Assembly (NCBI RefSeq): GCF_017498505.1
Contig: NZ_CP071798.1
Location: 3,459,501 to 3,523,500 of the forward strand
Source of the DNA: Sporosarcina sp. Te-1
GTDB lineage: Bacteria > Bacillota > Bacilli > Bacillales_A > Planococcaceae
Direction of reading: 5' to 3'
DNA: 64,000 nucleotides
This document shows positions 1 to 7,411 of the stretch, piece after piece; within the stretch, counting starts at the first letter, position 1; each line of letters begins with the position of its first letter. The notes below the pieces were generated by a model. It did no database searches. It saw only the letters and a list, made by a program, of their open reading frames with translations, and had not been told where the DNA came from. Position numbers and translations under genes: made by a program.

Positions 1-102
1 AAGGCAAAGGTGAGAGAATTACCAGAGCATGGTGAGTATAAGATTGTGACGCATCAAGGGAAGGTTAAGAGGATGAGGCGTGAAGAGGGGGAAGAATTTT
101 GA
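1..102 (+). CDS. xtrA: XtrA/YqaO-like phage protein, C-terminal part (5' end outside window)
   Basis: The first frame is open from the window edge to TGA at 100-102. It encodes 33 residues containing RELPEHGEYKIVTHQGK and ending GEEF, which I recognise as the C-terminus of the small XtrA protein of PBSX-like prophages. In PBSX, xtrA lies directly before the late sigma factor gene xpf. Here xpf is about 3 kb away because accessory genes intervene. The stop overlaps the TTG start of the next gene (TTGA), so the cargo gene is probably translationally coupled to it. Function of XtrA is unknown. Confidence 0.75.
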   Translation, partial: KAKVRELPEHGEYKIVTHQGKVKRMRREEGEEF

Positions 103-935
103 AAATATTCGAAAATAGATTGAATAATCTTGGGGTTATTATCCAAAAACACGAAGAAGTATTTAATTTGGTAATTGAAAATCAAAAGAAGAAACACAAA
201 ATACTGCCTGATGAAGTTTTCATTACACTCATGTTATTTAGGAAAATTGTAGAAAGATTGGACGCAATTTTTATTTTGATAGAAAATAAGTCGGAGAATG
301 CTGCAAAATCGATTTGCAGAGACTTGTTTGAGAATTTTTTATACTTCTCTTATGTTGTTGAGTCAAATGATAAGAACAAAATTAGAGCTTTATCCTACTA
401 TTATTCAACTTTAAATGATCAAATTAAATTATCGAAGTTATTGATGTCAAAAAATCAAAGAGGGAAAAAAATAAGGGATTTTTTAAACATAAAAAGTGAT
501 AATGTGAAGTTAAAAGAGAAAACTAATAGAGCTGCAACTTATTTTTCAAATTCAACAAATGGTGATGCGTATGCAAATATTAAAATCGAATGGGATAGAT
601 TAATAAAAAACAAGGTTAACTACCCTAATTGGTATAGTTTATATAAAGGACCTAAAAGCTTAAGAGAATTATCTCTCCAGTGCGGTTATGAAGTTGAATA
701 TGATCTCTTATACGGCATTTATTCACGTCAGGTTCACTCTTCCAATGTAATGGACCAATTTGAAAACGTAAATGGTTTAGCAGGAATAAAATCGTTAAGA
801 AGATATGAAGATCCTACTCTTGAATTAATCTTTTCGTTTAGCTTAGGTATAGAATCATTAAGAAAGCTTGTAGATTTTTTTGAAATTAATGATGAAATAA
901 AAATTGGAAATTGGATAAAAGATGAAATAAAATAG
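99..935 (+). CDS. DUF5677-like accessory (cargo) protein
   Basis: A 278-residue, largely helical and very AT-rich protein. The pattern RDLFENFLYFSYVVE near residue 90 and YGIYSRQVHSSN near residue 210 (a Tyr...Ser...Val-His-Ser block) resembles DUF5677-type proteins, whose biochemical role is not established. The TTG start overlaps the xtrA stop, so it is the first cargo gene after XtrA. It is followed 59 bp later by a coiled-coil membrane protein on the same strand, suggesting a two-gene unit. Position between phage regulators and base composition unlike the phage core suggest a moron, possibly anti-phage; that is inference. Family assignment is moderate. Confidence 0.6.
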   Translation: MKIFENRLNNLGVIIQKHEEVFNLVIENQKKKHKILPDEVFITLMLFRKIVERLDAIFILIENKSENAAKSICRDLFENFLYFSYVVESNDKNKIRALSYYYSTLNDQIKLSKLLMSKNQRGKKIRDFLNIKSDNVKLKEKTNRAATYFSNSTNGDAYANIKIEWDRLIKNKVNYPNWYSLYKGPKSLRELSLQCGYEVEYDLLYGIYSRQVHSSNVMDQFENVNGLAGIKSLRRYEDPTLELIFSFSLGIESLRKLVDFFEINDEIKIGNWIKDEIK

Positions 936-936
936 T

Positions 937-951
937 TCCCCTGGCCAACTA
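937..951 (+). repeat. Partial copy of the xtrA-downstream repeat
   Basis: The stretch starting CCCCTGGCCAACT matches the first bases of the longer repeats at 1517 and 2918, then diverges. It looks like the junction left where the second cargo gene was inserted. Confidence 0.5.
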
Positions 952-994
952 TGGGATTTCATTTAAAAGACATTTATTGGAGAAAAAATAAAAG

Positions 995-1510
995 GTGAAA
1001 AGAAAAAAAAATAGAATCAGAAAAAAGGAATTTAAAAGAATTACAAAAAAACACGAACAGAAACTATTATTGAGGCAACAAGCAATTAAAGAGGTGGATA
1101 TATTAATAAACCTCCTATCAGAAGAAATAAGTTGTGAAGAAAAATTGTTGAAAGAAGCAATTTTTCACTTGGAAGCAAAACAAAAAGAGTTAACGTATTT
1201 TGGTTATAGAGGAATTTTTGTTGGAGTTGTTGTTGTAATACTTACAAATTTTTTTACAACTCAAGGGTTACCAACAATGTATAAAATATTAAATGAAATC
1301 AACAATATTAACTCCATTTTTGAAAAGACCGTCTATTATATTGTTGCAGTGGTTGTAATAATTATTTTAGCATTGCTGTTTGGATTTGCATTATGGCAAA
1401 GTCTTGTACCGTTTTTTGGAAATGATAAAGAAATAAGAGAGCAAATCTATATGAATGAATATATGATTAAGATATTGCAAAATAAGATGGAAGAAATGAT
1501 ACAACAATAA
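995..1510 (+). CDS. Coiled-coil protein with two membrane segments
   Basis: 171 residues starting at GTG, with GGAG about 14 bases upstream. The first 70 residues are highly charged and Lys/Glu-rich, consistent with a coiled coil. Two hydrophobic segments follow (about residues 73-90, GIFVGVVVVILTNFF, and 112-135, IVAVVVIIILALLFGFALW), then a charged C-terminal helix. I recognise no family. Coupling to the DUF5677-like gene and insertion between phage regulators suggests a small two-component accessory module in which this could be the membrane partner. That role is inferred only from architecture and position. Confidence 0.6.
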   Translation: MKRKKNRIRKKEFKRITKKHEQKLLLRQQAIKEVDILINLLSEEISCEEKLLKEAIFHLEAKQKELTYFGYRGIFVGVVVVILTNFFTTQGLPTMYKILNEINNINSIFEKTVYYIVAVVVIIILALLFGFALWQSLVPFFGNDKEIREQIYMNEYMIKILQNKMEEMIQQ

Positions 1511-1516
1511 AGTAGT

Positions 1517-1579
1517 CCCCCTGGCCAACCAGAGGACAACATTTGATTACAGTATTACGCTGTGTCATTTGTTGTCTTT
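1517..1579 (+). terminator. Rho-independent terminator, copy 1 of duplicated xtrA-downstream module
   Basis: A CCCTGGCCAACCAGAG lead-in is followed by a long stem whose outer arms are GACAACA and TGTTGTC, then seven T residues. The same sequence recurs at 2918-2982 with better pairing, so this is a duplicated terminator closing each cargo unit. Confidence 0.75.
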
Positions 1580-1607
1580 TTTTGTATAAATATACTATTA
1601 AAAAATC

Positions 1608-1635
1608 TTGTTGAGTGATATGATGGAACTATATT
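1608..1635 (+). promoter_or_regulatory. Possible promoter for the second cargo unit
   Basis: TTGTTG (1608-1613) and TATATT (1630-1635) are separated by 16 bp, just after terminator copy 1 and before the degenerate xtrA copy and the HEPN-like gene. The match to a sigma-A promoter is fair; no other support. Confidence 0.4.
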
Positions 1636-1671
1636 AACGAAGATTTATAGGTAATTTGAGAGGGTAAGGAG

Positions 1672-1767
1672 AAGTTGAGAGAATTACCAGAGCATGGTGA
1701 GTATAAAATTGTAACGCATTAAGGGAAAACACGGCGCATGCGTAGGGAAGAAGGAGAAAAATTTTAA
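1672..1767 (+). pseudogene. Degenerate second copy of the xtrA 3' end
   Basis: Reads LRELPEHGEYKIVTH, stop, then GKTRRMRREEGEKF, stop. This is the same peptide as at 1-102, with the CAA codon after His changed to TAA. The terminal TAA directly abuts the ATG of the next cargo gene. The sequence keeps the junction that couples cargo to xtrA, which suggests the boundary was copied by recombination rather than kept for its protein. Confidence 0.75.
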
Positions 1768-2904
1768 ATGTCTATTGAAGAAACATTAAAAGAATTGAGA
1801 GAAGAGAAAGAGCTCTCGCGACTCCACATTGACATGCTAGGTAAACTGTCGTCATCTAAGAATATTAGAAAATTAAGAGGTCCAGCAAAAAGATTTTATA
1901 AGTTATATTTGATTAAAATGTTTGCGGATGCTGTATATAATAACTATTCTGACTATAAAAAGATGGAGAAATTTCTACATGACATGCTAGCAGACAAAGG
2001 TGACACTTTATTAAAGCAAATGAGAGGCTCGGAAAAAAGAGATGATATGTTTGAAAGAGATATACTTTTACTTCAAAAAACATTTTTATTTAAAATAAGT
2101 GATGGGAATTTAGACAGGATAATTGAGTTTATTAGATCCTATTCCTTAAACTATTTAACATCCGAAAAGACACTTTATAAATATAAGGATCTAAAATTTT
2201 TCATAATGGATATTCATTTTTATGATATTGCTATACTTCCTCATTGGTGGATAGATTTGAATCCATTTATCAAGCAACCCACAATCACATTTCCTGAGTA
2301 CTTTGCATATCAAGATATTATTAATTTGTGGAATGATGTGCTTGATAAAGAGGAGAGGATGTATAGAATGAGGAAAGACAAAGGCCTTTCTTTATCTAAC
2401 AGGGAGTATAGGTGTCTTAACCATTCATCAAATACAACTTTAAGAATGTGTCTCATAGCAGCAACCAATTTTGTTGAAGGGTATCTTTTATATTATTTCT
2501 ATAATGTTAAAAGCATGAATAAATACCCAGGAAACAGTTTAGTGAAAGAAACTAAAATCCGAAAAATCAATGACAAAAGAATATATAAAGAGTTGATTAA
2601 AAAGGAATATACAAGTCAGGTAGGAATTATAGATCCATTATATAAAAAATATGAGGAAATGTTAGATTTAAGGGACCGCATAGTACATTTATCGGCTTTT
2701 AAAGATGATGAAGTCTCACATTCTCAGATGCAACCTTTAATTAGTATTTCAATAGATAAAACTGCAGAAATGCTATCAGATTGTGTGGATCTTGTTTTGA
2801 GTATTGAAGGAATGGTAGAAGAAAAGTTGCTATTCTGGTGGGACTCTATGGAATACCCAGACTTTAAAAGCTATAAAAGGATTAGTAACTTGAAAAGTAA
2901 ATAG
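1768..2904 (+). CDS. HEPN-like accessory protein
   Basis: 378 residues, AT-rich, ATG start immediately after the xtrA remnant. The C-terminal half has a helical segment AATNFVEGYLLYYFYN (about 232-247) followed by MLDLRDRIVHLSAFKDDEV (about 303-321). RDRIVH fits the R-x4-H motif of HEPN-domain proteins, many of which are RNases in toxin-antitoxin and anti-phage systems. The N-terminal half I do not recognise. No cognate nucleotidyltransferase (MNT) gene is adjacent. It sits in the same xtrA-xpf hot spot as the two preceding cargo genes and is closed by terminator copy 2. Function is inferred from motif and context. Confidence 0.55.
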   Translation: MSIEETLKELREEKELSRLHIDMLGKLSSSKNIRKLRGPAKRFYKLYLIKMFADAVYNNYSDYKKMEKFLHDMLADKGDTLLKQMRGSEKRDDMFERDILLLQKTFLFKISDGNLDRIIEFIRSYSLNYLTSEKTLYKYKDLKFFIMDIHFYDIAILPHWWIDLNPFIKQPTITFPEYFAYQDIINLWNDVLDKEERMYRMRKDKGLSLSNREYRCLNHSSNTTLRMCLIAATNFVEGYLLYYFYNVKSMNKYPGNSLVKETKIRKINDKRIYKELIKKEYTSQVGIIDPLYKKYEEMLDLRDRIVHLSAFKDDEVSHSQMQPLISISIDKTAEMLSDCVDLVLSIEGMVEEKLLFWWDSMEYPDFKSYKRISNLKSK

Positions 2905-2917
2905 AAATATTCGTTTC

Positions 2918-2982
2918 TCCTGGCCAACCAGAGGACAACATTGATGACAGCAATACGCTGTGTCATTGTTGTCCTTTTTTTA
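2918..2982 (+). terminator. Rho-independent terminator, copy 2 of the duplicated module
   Basis: After the TGGCCAACCAGAG lead-in, GGACAACA and GTTGTCC arms enclose a second stem GACAGC/GCTGT, followed by TTTTTTT. This is probably the original xtrA terminator, since the conserved small phage gene and xpf follow directly. Confidence 0.8.
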
Positions 2983-3005
2983 TTTCACAAAGAGGGAGTG
3001 AGGGG

Positions 3006-3197
3006 ATGAGGACATTGCAAGATCAACTAATCGAAAAAGGGCTTTCACAGCCCGCAGGACGGGCGAAAGGAAAACAGAGTACCAAGACAAGGGACAAGCA
3101 GGAGGAACAGTTCACATCGAGGGAGTGGGCTGAATTAATGGGTACCAAGCGGCCGACATACGGACGGAAAAAGGGCGGAGCGTTCAGACAGAGATAG
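3006..3197 (+). CDS. Small basic phage protein of unknown function
   Basis: 63 residues, ATG start with AGGGAGTGAGGGG upstream. Strongly basic, with Lys/Arg tracts at residues 20-33 and near the C-terminus (GRKKGGAF). The block FTSREWAELMGT may be a short helical motif. It lies 11 bp before the xpf-like gene and is probably co-transcribed. No family recognised; it may bind nucleic acid, judging only from charge. Confidence 0.6.
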   Translation: MRTLQDQLIEKGLSQPAGRAKGKQSTKTRDKQEEQFTSREWAELMGTKRPTYGRKKGGAFRQR

Positions 3198-3208
3198 GAG
3201 GGGCTTTC

Positions 3209-3709
3209 ATGTCAGGGTGGGCAGATGAACTAATTCAGGAGTATATGGTGGGACAGCTAGAACTAACCAAGCATGCCGATAGGTTGGATAAGAATAATCC
3301 TTACGATAAGAATGATTTGACACAAATCAATAGCATGATTGATAGCATGGCTTTTTCAATCGAATGGATGGCTACTGGCCGGCAACCCGGGACCTACCGT
3401 GGAGCAGAGAAGAGGGCTATTTATCAAAAACAATATATTTCAAGTATGGACGTTATTCCTGATATAACGGAGCAGCTGGAGGAAGACCATAAACATCTGT
3501 TTATCAGCAAGGAAGAGAGAATGATTTTGGCCGATATTTTCGCATCAATGTCGCATCGTGAAAGGCAATGTTATGTCCTTCATGAAGGACAAGGAATGAG
3601 CATGGGAAGGATTGCTGATGAACTGGGTTTGAAGAAGAGAACAGTGCAGCAGTACATCGAGCGGGCGAGAGATAAGGTCAAAGAAAAGGTGGACGAAAAA
3701 GCTTCATGA
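3209..3709 (+). CDS. xpf: Xpf-like phage late-transcription sigma factor
   Basis: 166 residues, ATG with AGGAGGGG upstream. The C-terminal part has a sigma-70 region 4-type helix-turn-helix: MSHRERQCYVLHEGQGMSMG (about 111-130), then IADELGLKKRTVQQYIERAR. In B. subtilis PBSX, Xpf is a sigma-like activator required for the late operon. A second homologue is at 23979-24488; the two share SMIDSMAFSIEWM / SMIASMTESIEWM and an acidic central EQLEEDHKHLF / EQLDSESSNEKHLF block. A conserved motif lies just downstream of both genes, probably the late promoter. Confidence 0.85.
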   Translation: MSGWADELIQEYMVGQLELTKHADRLDKNNPYDKNDLTQINSMIDSMAFSIEWMATGRQPGTYRGAEKRAIYQKQYISSMDVIPDITEQLEEDHKHLFISKEERMILADIFASMSHRERQCYVLHEGQGMSMGRIADELGLKKRTVQQYIERARDKVKEKVDEKAS

Positions 3710-3725
3710 CGTACGATTGACGTTC

Positions 3726-3748
3726 GAAGTCTATATAAGTAGAGGGGG
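3726..3748 (+). promoter_or_regulatory. Probable Xpf-dependent late promoter, copy 1
   Basis: GAAGTCTATATAAGTAGAGG at 3726-3745 starts 16 bp after the xpf stop. It matches the sequence at 24643-24665 at 19 of 23 positions, and that copy also lies shortly downstream of an xpf-like gene. In PBSX the late operon begins just after xpf and needs Xpf, so a shared non-coding motif here is a good late-promoter candidate. In this locus the late genes that should follow have been deleted or inverted. Confidence 0.55.
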
Positions 3749-3753
3749 AGAAT

Positions 3754-3790
3754 AAAAGAGGGGGTGCGTTCGTGCGCCACACCCCTCCCA
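3754..3790 (-). terminator. Terminator at the end of hicAB
   Basis: A GC-rich hairpin (GGGGTG/CACCCC arms) is followed on the minus strand by CTCTTTTATT, 30 bp beyond the hicB stop. Confidence 0.5.
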
Positions 3791-3821
3791 AAGCCCCGAT
3801 ATGTCCGAACTGATTATAACG

Positions 3822-4229
3822 TTAATCCTTATGAATACCTAAATGATCTTTAATTGCTTCTTGCAATAGGTGGGAGTAATTAATCTTATGTTCTTTGGCT
3901 GCAACATCCAACCACCTAGGGATCGTTAATGTTTTCTTGACGGCTTGGTTTTGCATCTCCGATCTAAACGGAGGCATCCAAACCTCAATTAGAACGACGG
4001 CTTCATCGGAAGATGCTTTTATATCCTTTGATGACGAGGCTGCAGGTATTGAATCTCCGTCTTCTTCCATCCCGAAAAGATGGAGCGCCAATGCTTCTTT
4101 TGCCATAGCGAAAGCTTCTTCATCATTGTCTCCGCAAGTGATGCAGCCTGGTACGTCAGGAAACGTAACTGTAATTCCATCATCTGCATAACTGAAAAGG
4201 GCAGGATAAATATAACGATCTTTTTTCAC
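3822..4229 (-). CDS. hicB: HicB-family antitoxin
   Basis: 135 residues. The N-terminal half is the HicB RNase-H-like fold (YPALFSYADDGITVTFPDVP, then GCITCGDNDEEAFAMAKEAL). The C-terminus (KKTLTIPRWLDVAAKEHKINYSHLLQEAIK) looks like a ribbon-helix-helix DNA-binding domain, which in this family binds the operon's own promoter. It lies downstream of hicA with a 27 bp gap, the usual toxin-first order. It neutralises the HicA mRNA interferase. Encoded against the prophage late direction, as expected for a maintenance or exclusion module. Confidence 0.9.
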   Translation of the reverse strand: MKKDRYIYPALFSYADDGITVTFPDVPGCITCGDNDEEAFAMAKEALALHLFGMEEDGDSIPAASSSKDIKASSDEAVVLIEVWMPPFRSEMQNQAVKKTLTIPRWLDVAAKEHKINYSHLLQEAIKDHLGIHKD

Positions 4230-4256
4230 TATATGATACCTCCTAGCAAGAGGGCT

Positions 4257-4439
4257 TTATTCAAGCCCTGCCTGCTTTAGTATTGATTTAATTGTTCCTT
4301 TTGGTAAGTCTTTCTTAGGATGAGGGATGGTTACCAAACCACTCTTGGTCGGATGTTTGTATTGATGATGACTACCTTTTACTCTTACTAATATCCAACC
4401 GTCATCCAGTATCATTTTAGTCAATTCCCTTGAGTGCAT
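4257..4439 (-). CDS. hicA: HicA-family mRNA interferase toxin
   Basis: 60 residues, the normal HicA size. The dsRBD-like fold is evident from MHSRELTKMILDDGWILVRV, GSHHQYKHP and the ending PKGTIKSILKQAGLE. The His of GSHHQYKHP corresponds to the catalytic His that cleaves mRNA. An AAAGGAG site (complement of 4454-4460) lies upstream. Probably an intact toxin paired with HicB. Confidence 0.9.
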   Translation of the reverse strand: MHSRELTKMILDDGWILVRVKGSHHQYKHPTKSGLVTIPHPKKDLPKGTIKSILKQAGLE

Positions 4440-4470
4440 TTGATTGTTACCATCTCCTTTCTATAGTTTT

Positions 4471-4499
4471 ATTATAACACGTATAAAAATACGTGCCAA
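4471..4499 (-). promoter_or_regulatory. hicAB promoter with palindromic operator in the spacer
   Basis: On the minus strand, TTGGCA (4499-4494) and TATAAT (4476-4471) are separated by exactly 17 bp. The spacer is filled by the palindrome CACGTATAAAAATACGTG (4478-4495). This is the expected layout for autorepression by the ribbon-helix-helix domain of HicB. Confidence 0.75.
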
Positions 4500-4583
4500 T
4501 AAGGATTAAGGATAAATATAAGGGGATACATAGAGGATTTTCACCTTTCTTGGCGAATGGTGTCGTAGGGAGGTGGTTTATAC

Positions 4584-4841
4584 ATGAGAACAGTTTTTCT
4601 GCATTTACATGACTCAGGACAAGCTAATTGGAATAACGTCTATTTTGATTTTGAACGTATCCCTGTAGTAGGTGAATATGTAGGTATTAAATCAGATGGA
4701 GACTGGTATAAAGTTGAAATGGTAGTTCACACTCCATTTTCGAAAGGCATGTGTGCTGAAGTTTACGCAGTAAAAGTAGATTCTCAGAAAGAAGTTAAGA
4801 AAAAATTGGATACTGCCAAAAGCGGAGTTAGTTTCCAGTAA
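4584..4841 (+). CDS. Hypothetical phage protein
   Basis: 85 residues, ATG with GGGAGGTGG upstream. Predicted mostly beta: TVFLHLHDSGQANWNNVYFD, then RIPVVGEYVGIKSDGDWYKV, suggesting a small barrel. Not recognised. It stands alone with its own terminator (4851-4875), opposite to hicAB. An accessory gene of the prophage is the most economical reading. Confidence 0.55.
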   Translation: MRTVFLHLHDSGQANWNNVYFDFERIPVVGEYVGIKSDGDWYKVEMVVHTPFSKGMCAEVYAVKVDSQKEVKKKLDTAKSGVSFQ

Positions 4842-4850
4842 GTATTAATA

Positions 4851-4875
4851 GAGCATCCTTCAGGGTGCTTTTTCT
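4851..4875 (+). terminator. Rho-independent terminator
   Basis: GCATCC and GGGTGC arms with a TTCA loop, followed by TTTTTC, nine bases after the preceding stop. Confidence 0.7.
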
Positions 4876-4953
4876 ATACCTAAAATTAAGTGGTAGAAAA
4901 TACGAAATAGGATAATGGCGCCTGTTATATTGCAACCAGGCACCATTGAAATC

Positions 4954-5284
4954 CTAGTCTTTTCTTTTTACCCAATGCTTACCCCAGCCAGAAGCGCCGC
5001 ATTGAGTGCAGGTATAGTCTCCTGTTTGCATACCACGGTAATACTCTTTAACTATTTGGTACCGGTACCTCTTTCTTTCCGAATGTCGCGAAGTCGGTTA
5101 TATCTGCAAAAGCTATGTCGATGTATTTCTGCAGCACATCACGGACGTCTAACTTTAGCTCATAAGCTTGATCTGCTTTGAGCCGGTCTATCTCTGATGA
5201 AATCTTAGGGTTTCTTAAAAGGCGTCCCTTTCCTTTGATGGTTTCGTTTTTCTGGAAGAAAACTTGGACATCGGTTTTGCGCAA
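4954..5284 (-). pseudogene. Inverted remnant of phage terminase small subunit region
   Basis: The minus-strand frame 5284-5048 contains RLLRNPKISSEIDRLKADQA and then LDVRDVLQKYIDIAFADITD, a hallmark stretch of PBSX-type terminase small subunits (XtmA-like). Both ends of the gene are missing. Further along the minus strand a 25-codon frame (5031-4954) encodes YTCTQCGASGWGKHW, a CxxC zinc-knuckle-like peptide. The direction is opposite to the phage late genes, so the head-packaging region has been inverted and mostly deleted. Confidence 0.65.
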
Positions 5285-5335
5285 GTTGCTGAAACGGATT
5301 TTTCGAAGATTGAGGTGATCAATCTTGTCACTTGA
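5219..5335 (+). pseudogene. Possible C-terminal scrap of a structural gene
   Basis: After a TAA at 5216-5218 the frame is open to TGA at 5333-5335 and ends NLDIGFAQVAETDFSKIEV-INLVT. The part beyond about 5285 is not antisense to the terminase scrap and overlaps the next gene start by 11 bases, as phage genes often do. It is probably the deletion junction joining the packaging region to a baseplate gene. Weak evidence. Confidence 0.3.
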
Positions 5336-7031
5336 TTTATTACTAAAACGCCTACCATCACATTACAACAAGTCGACAGACAGCAATAACTATAAAGCTT
5401 TGTCGCTTGTAGCAAAACACATCGAAGCGAATGGGAATCTCTATAAAACCATCCAGAAGTTTTGGGACGTAGATCAAGCAGAAGGCGCCGGGCTAGATCG
5501 TTTAGGAAAAGACGAAGGTATCAGTCGTGGTTCTTTTGATGACGAAACATACAGTAAGATGATTAAGATCCAATACATCGTCAATATGTCGGAAGGCGAT
5601 ATCGAATCATTGAACGCTATTTTGACAGCTTACATGGGTGATGGATTCGTAAACATTGAGGAAGGTTGGAACAGTTTCTTACGAGAGGGTACTTACCCAA
5701 CCGATGGACGCCATACAGATGGTTATTGGTATATCCAAAATAGCCGAGTAAACGCATCTATAGCACCACCAGGACCGTTTACAGTTCCAGAAATAGGAGC
5801 GGTCTTGGAGCCAAAGCAAGCCCTAACACTCACGTTTGGAGCATCCACGGCTCCATCAATCAGCACATATGAAGTTCAATCACGTTACAATGAAAATCCG
5901 TGGACTGATGTAGGAACACATACAAACGCTTTGACTCGTGCCTTTACGGTTACGGAGGACAAAACGCTTAAAACGGTAGAGTTTAGGGTGCGGGCAAAGA
6001 ATACAAGCAATGTCTATTCCGATTACATTTACTCAGATGTATTTACTGTTCAGCACAACAAGATTCCTTCAATCACGCTGAACACCGAAAACAACAAAAC
6101 ACTCTATGAAAACGATACATTTGTCATTGATGGATCGGCATTAGAACCAGACGTTGGCGACGTGCTTATTGTGTACTATCGAATAAATGGTGGACTAGCC
6201 AGAGGATTTGCCACAAAGGTTTCTGACGGAACGGCTATGCCTTACAAGGAAACGCTAACGTTCAAGTCCGGCAAGCTACTCCGAGGCGACACGGCCATCA
6301 CTGACACTCTTAAAGAGGGCACGCCGTATACATTGGAGGTTTGGGCTGAAGACAATCAAGGTGGAAAATCAGACGTTGAAACACGGACCTATTATGTTGT
6401 TCCTAACCGGCCACCAACCTTATCCATTGATCCCGTTACCGAAGCATCCGGCATGATCGACAGTGACAAGGTTACGATCGATGGTATGTCGGCGGATCCG
6501 GATGGAAATAACGTCACAGTCCGGTACCGAATTAACGAGGAAACAGCCGTGCAAATCCACAACGGCCCAGCTGGCCCGTTTACTTTTGACGTGCAGCTAT
6601 CAAAGCTCAAAGACGGTGAAAACACGATTGTTGTCGAGGCCATAGATACACATGATTTCAAGGTATCCAAAACTATCACACTCAATAAATCACCAAACCA
6701 AACGCCTTTAGCGAAATCCGTACAGCGGTACACCATCGTACCCCCGGCCGGAAACGCAAAAGTCGTTTATTTGTGGTTGGAGCGTGATGCCAGCGAACGT
6801 GTCCAAGTGGATATCAGCATGACCAACGGTACCGAACCAGAATCATTTGTGCCGATGATTTGGAATGACGAAGATAGTAAAGCGGACCCTCAACCGGTAA
6901 CCATTGCACCTGGTATCGTGGAGGATTTTTTAAAGTTTCAATCAGAGGTCCCGGCGGAAAAGATTGTGATCCAGCTCTCTTGGACAGGCGACAAACCATT
7001 ATTTAAAGTGACGGGGGCGTTATTGAAATGA
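5325..7031 (+). CDS. Chimeric baseplate/tail-fibre protein with Ig- or cadherin-like repeats
   Basis: 568 residues, TTG start with GAGGTGATC upstream. Residues 1 to about 118 (LPSHYNKSTDSNNYKALSLV ... EGDIESLNAILTAY) look like the N-terminal domain of a small baseplate protein. From about residue 125 (GTYPTDGRHTDGYWYIQNSR) it becomes fibre: one FN3-like domain, two DPDGNNVTVRYRIN-type modules and a C-terminal beta domain. Residues from about 147 on are nearly identical to the last 430 residues of the tailocin fibre (35602-37998). The full-length fibre has a different N-terminus, so this gene looks like an in-frame deletion fusion. It is followed by the usual small XkdX-type genes. Confidence 0.75.
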   Translation: MSLDLLLKRLPSHYNKSTDSNNYKALSLVAKHIEANGNLYKTIQKFWDVDQAEGAGLDRLGKDEGISRGSFDDETYSKMIKIQYIVNMSEGDIESLNAILTAYMGDGFVNIEEGWNSFLREGTYPTDGRHTDGYWYIQNSRVNASIAPPGPFTVPEIGAVLEPKQALTLTFGASTAPSISTYEVQSRYNENPWTDVGTHTNALTRAFTVTEDKTLKTVEFRVRAKNTSNVYSDYIYSDVFTVQHNKIPSITLNTENNKTLYENDTFVIDGSALEPDVGDVLIVYYRINGGLARGFATKVSDGTAMPYKETLTFKSGKLLRGDTAITDTLKEGTPYTLEVWAEDNQGGKSDVETRTYYVVPNRPPTLSIDPVTEASGMIDSDKVTIDGMSADPDGNNVTVRYRINEETAVQIHNGPAGPFTFDVQLSKLKDGENTIVVEAIDTHDFKVSKTITLNKSPNQTPLAKSVQRYTIVPPAGNAKVVYLWLERDASERVQVDISMTNGTEPESFVPMIWNDEDSKADPQPVTIAPGIVEDFLKFQSEVPAEKIVIQLSWTGDKPLFKVTGALLK

Positions 7032-7213
7032 CCTATTACGTAAGACGTACACTGCCAGATGGAACACCGGGACCGCTAGAGCCAGCCTTTCCTAACATGC
7101 CGGAGCAAGTGGATGAAACAGTACTGATCCTACTCGAAGCAATGGCTGGACAGAAGGAGCAGATTGAGCAATTGAAAGCCGAAGTCGAAGCGCTGAAAGG
7201 GGGTGCTAAGTGA
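7028..7213 (+). CDS. Small fibre-associated phage protein
   Basis: 61 residues: MTYYVRRTLPDGTPGPLEPA, then a C-terminal coiled coil (EQIEQLKAEVEALK). Start and stop overlap the flanking genes (ATGA on both sides). Nearly identical to 37995-38180. This type of protein commonly lies between fibre and XkdX genes and may be a fibre chaperone or tip component; that is inferred. Confidence 0.75.
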   Translation: MTYYVRRTLPDGTPGPLEPAFPNMPEQVDETVLILLEAMAGQKEQIEQLKAEVEALKGGAK

Positions 7214-7347
7214 TGCTATATCCTTACATGATTCCTGTATACGCCTTACTTGTTAAGGCTGGATCACGCGAGATTGAGAGCTTGCCTGAGCGGTACCAGG
7301 TACCTGTAGCCGAGCACATGGCGGAACAGGTCGAATCAGAGAAGTAA
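7213..7347 (+). CDS. xkdX: XkdX family phage protein
   Basis: 44 residues: MLYPYMIPVYALLVKAGSRE, then SLPERYQVPVAEHM. This matches the short XkdX family found after the fibre genes of PBSX-type phages. ATG overlaps the preceding TGA. A paralogue lies at 38180-38320 (VPVYALLVKAGTREIDSLP). Function unknown. Confidence 0.75.
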   Translation: MLYPYMIPVYALLVKAGSREIESLPERYQVPVAEHMAEQVESEK

Positions 7348-7411
7348 GTAGTGAGAAAAAGAAGGAATCTCCTCTCCTTTTGGTGAATAGTTATGCAAGG
7401 GAGGCGATCGA

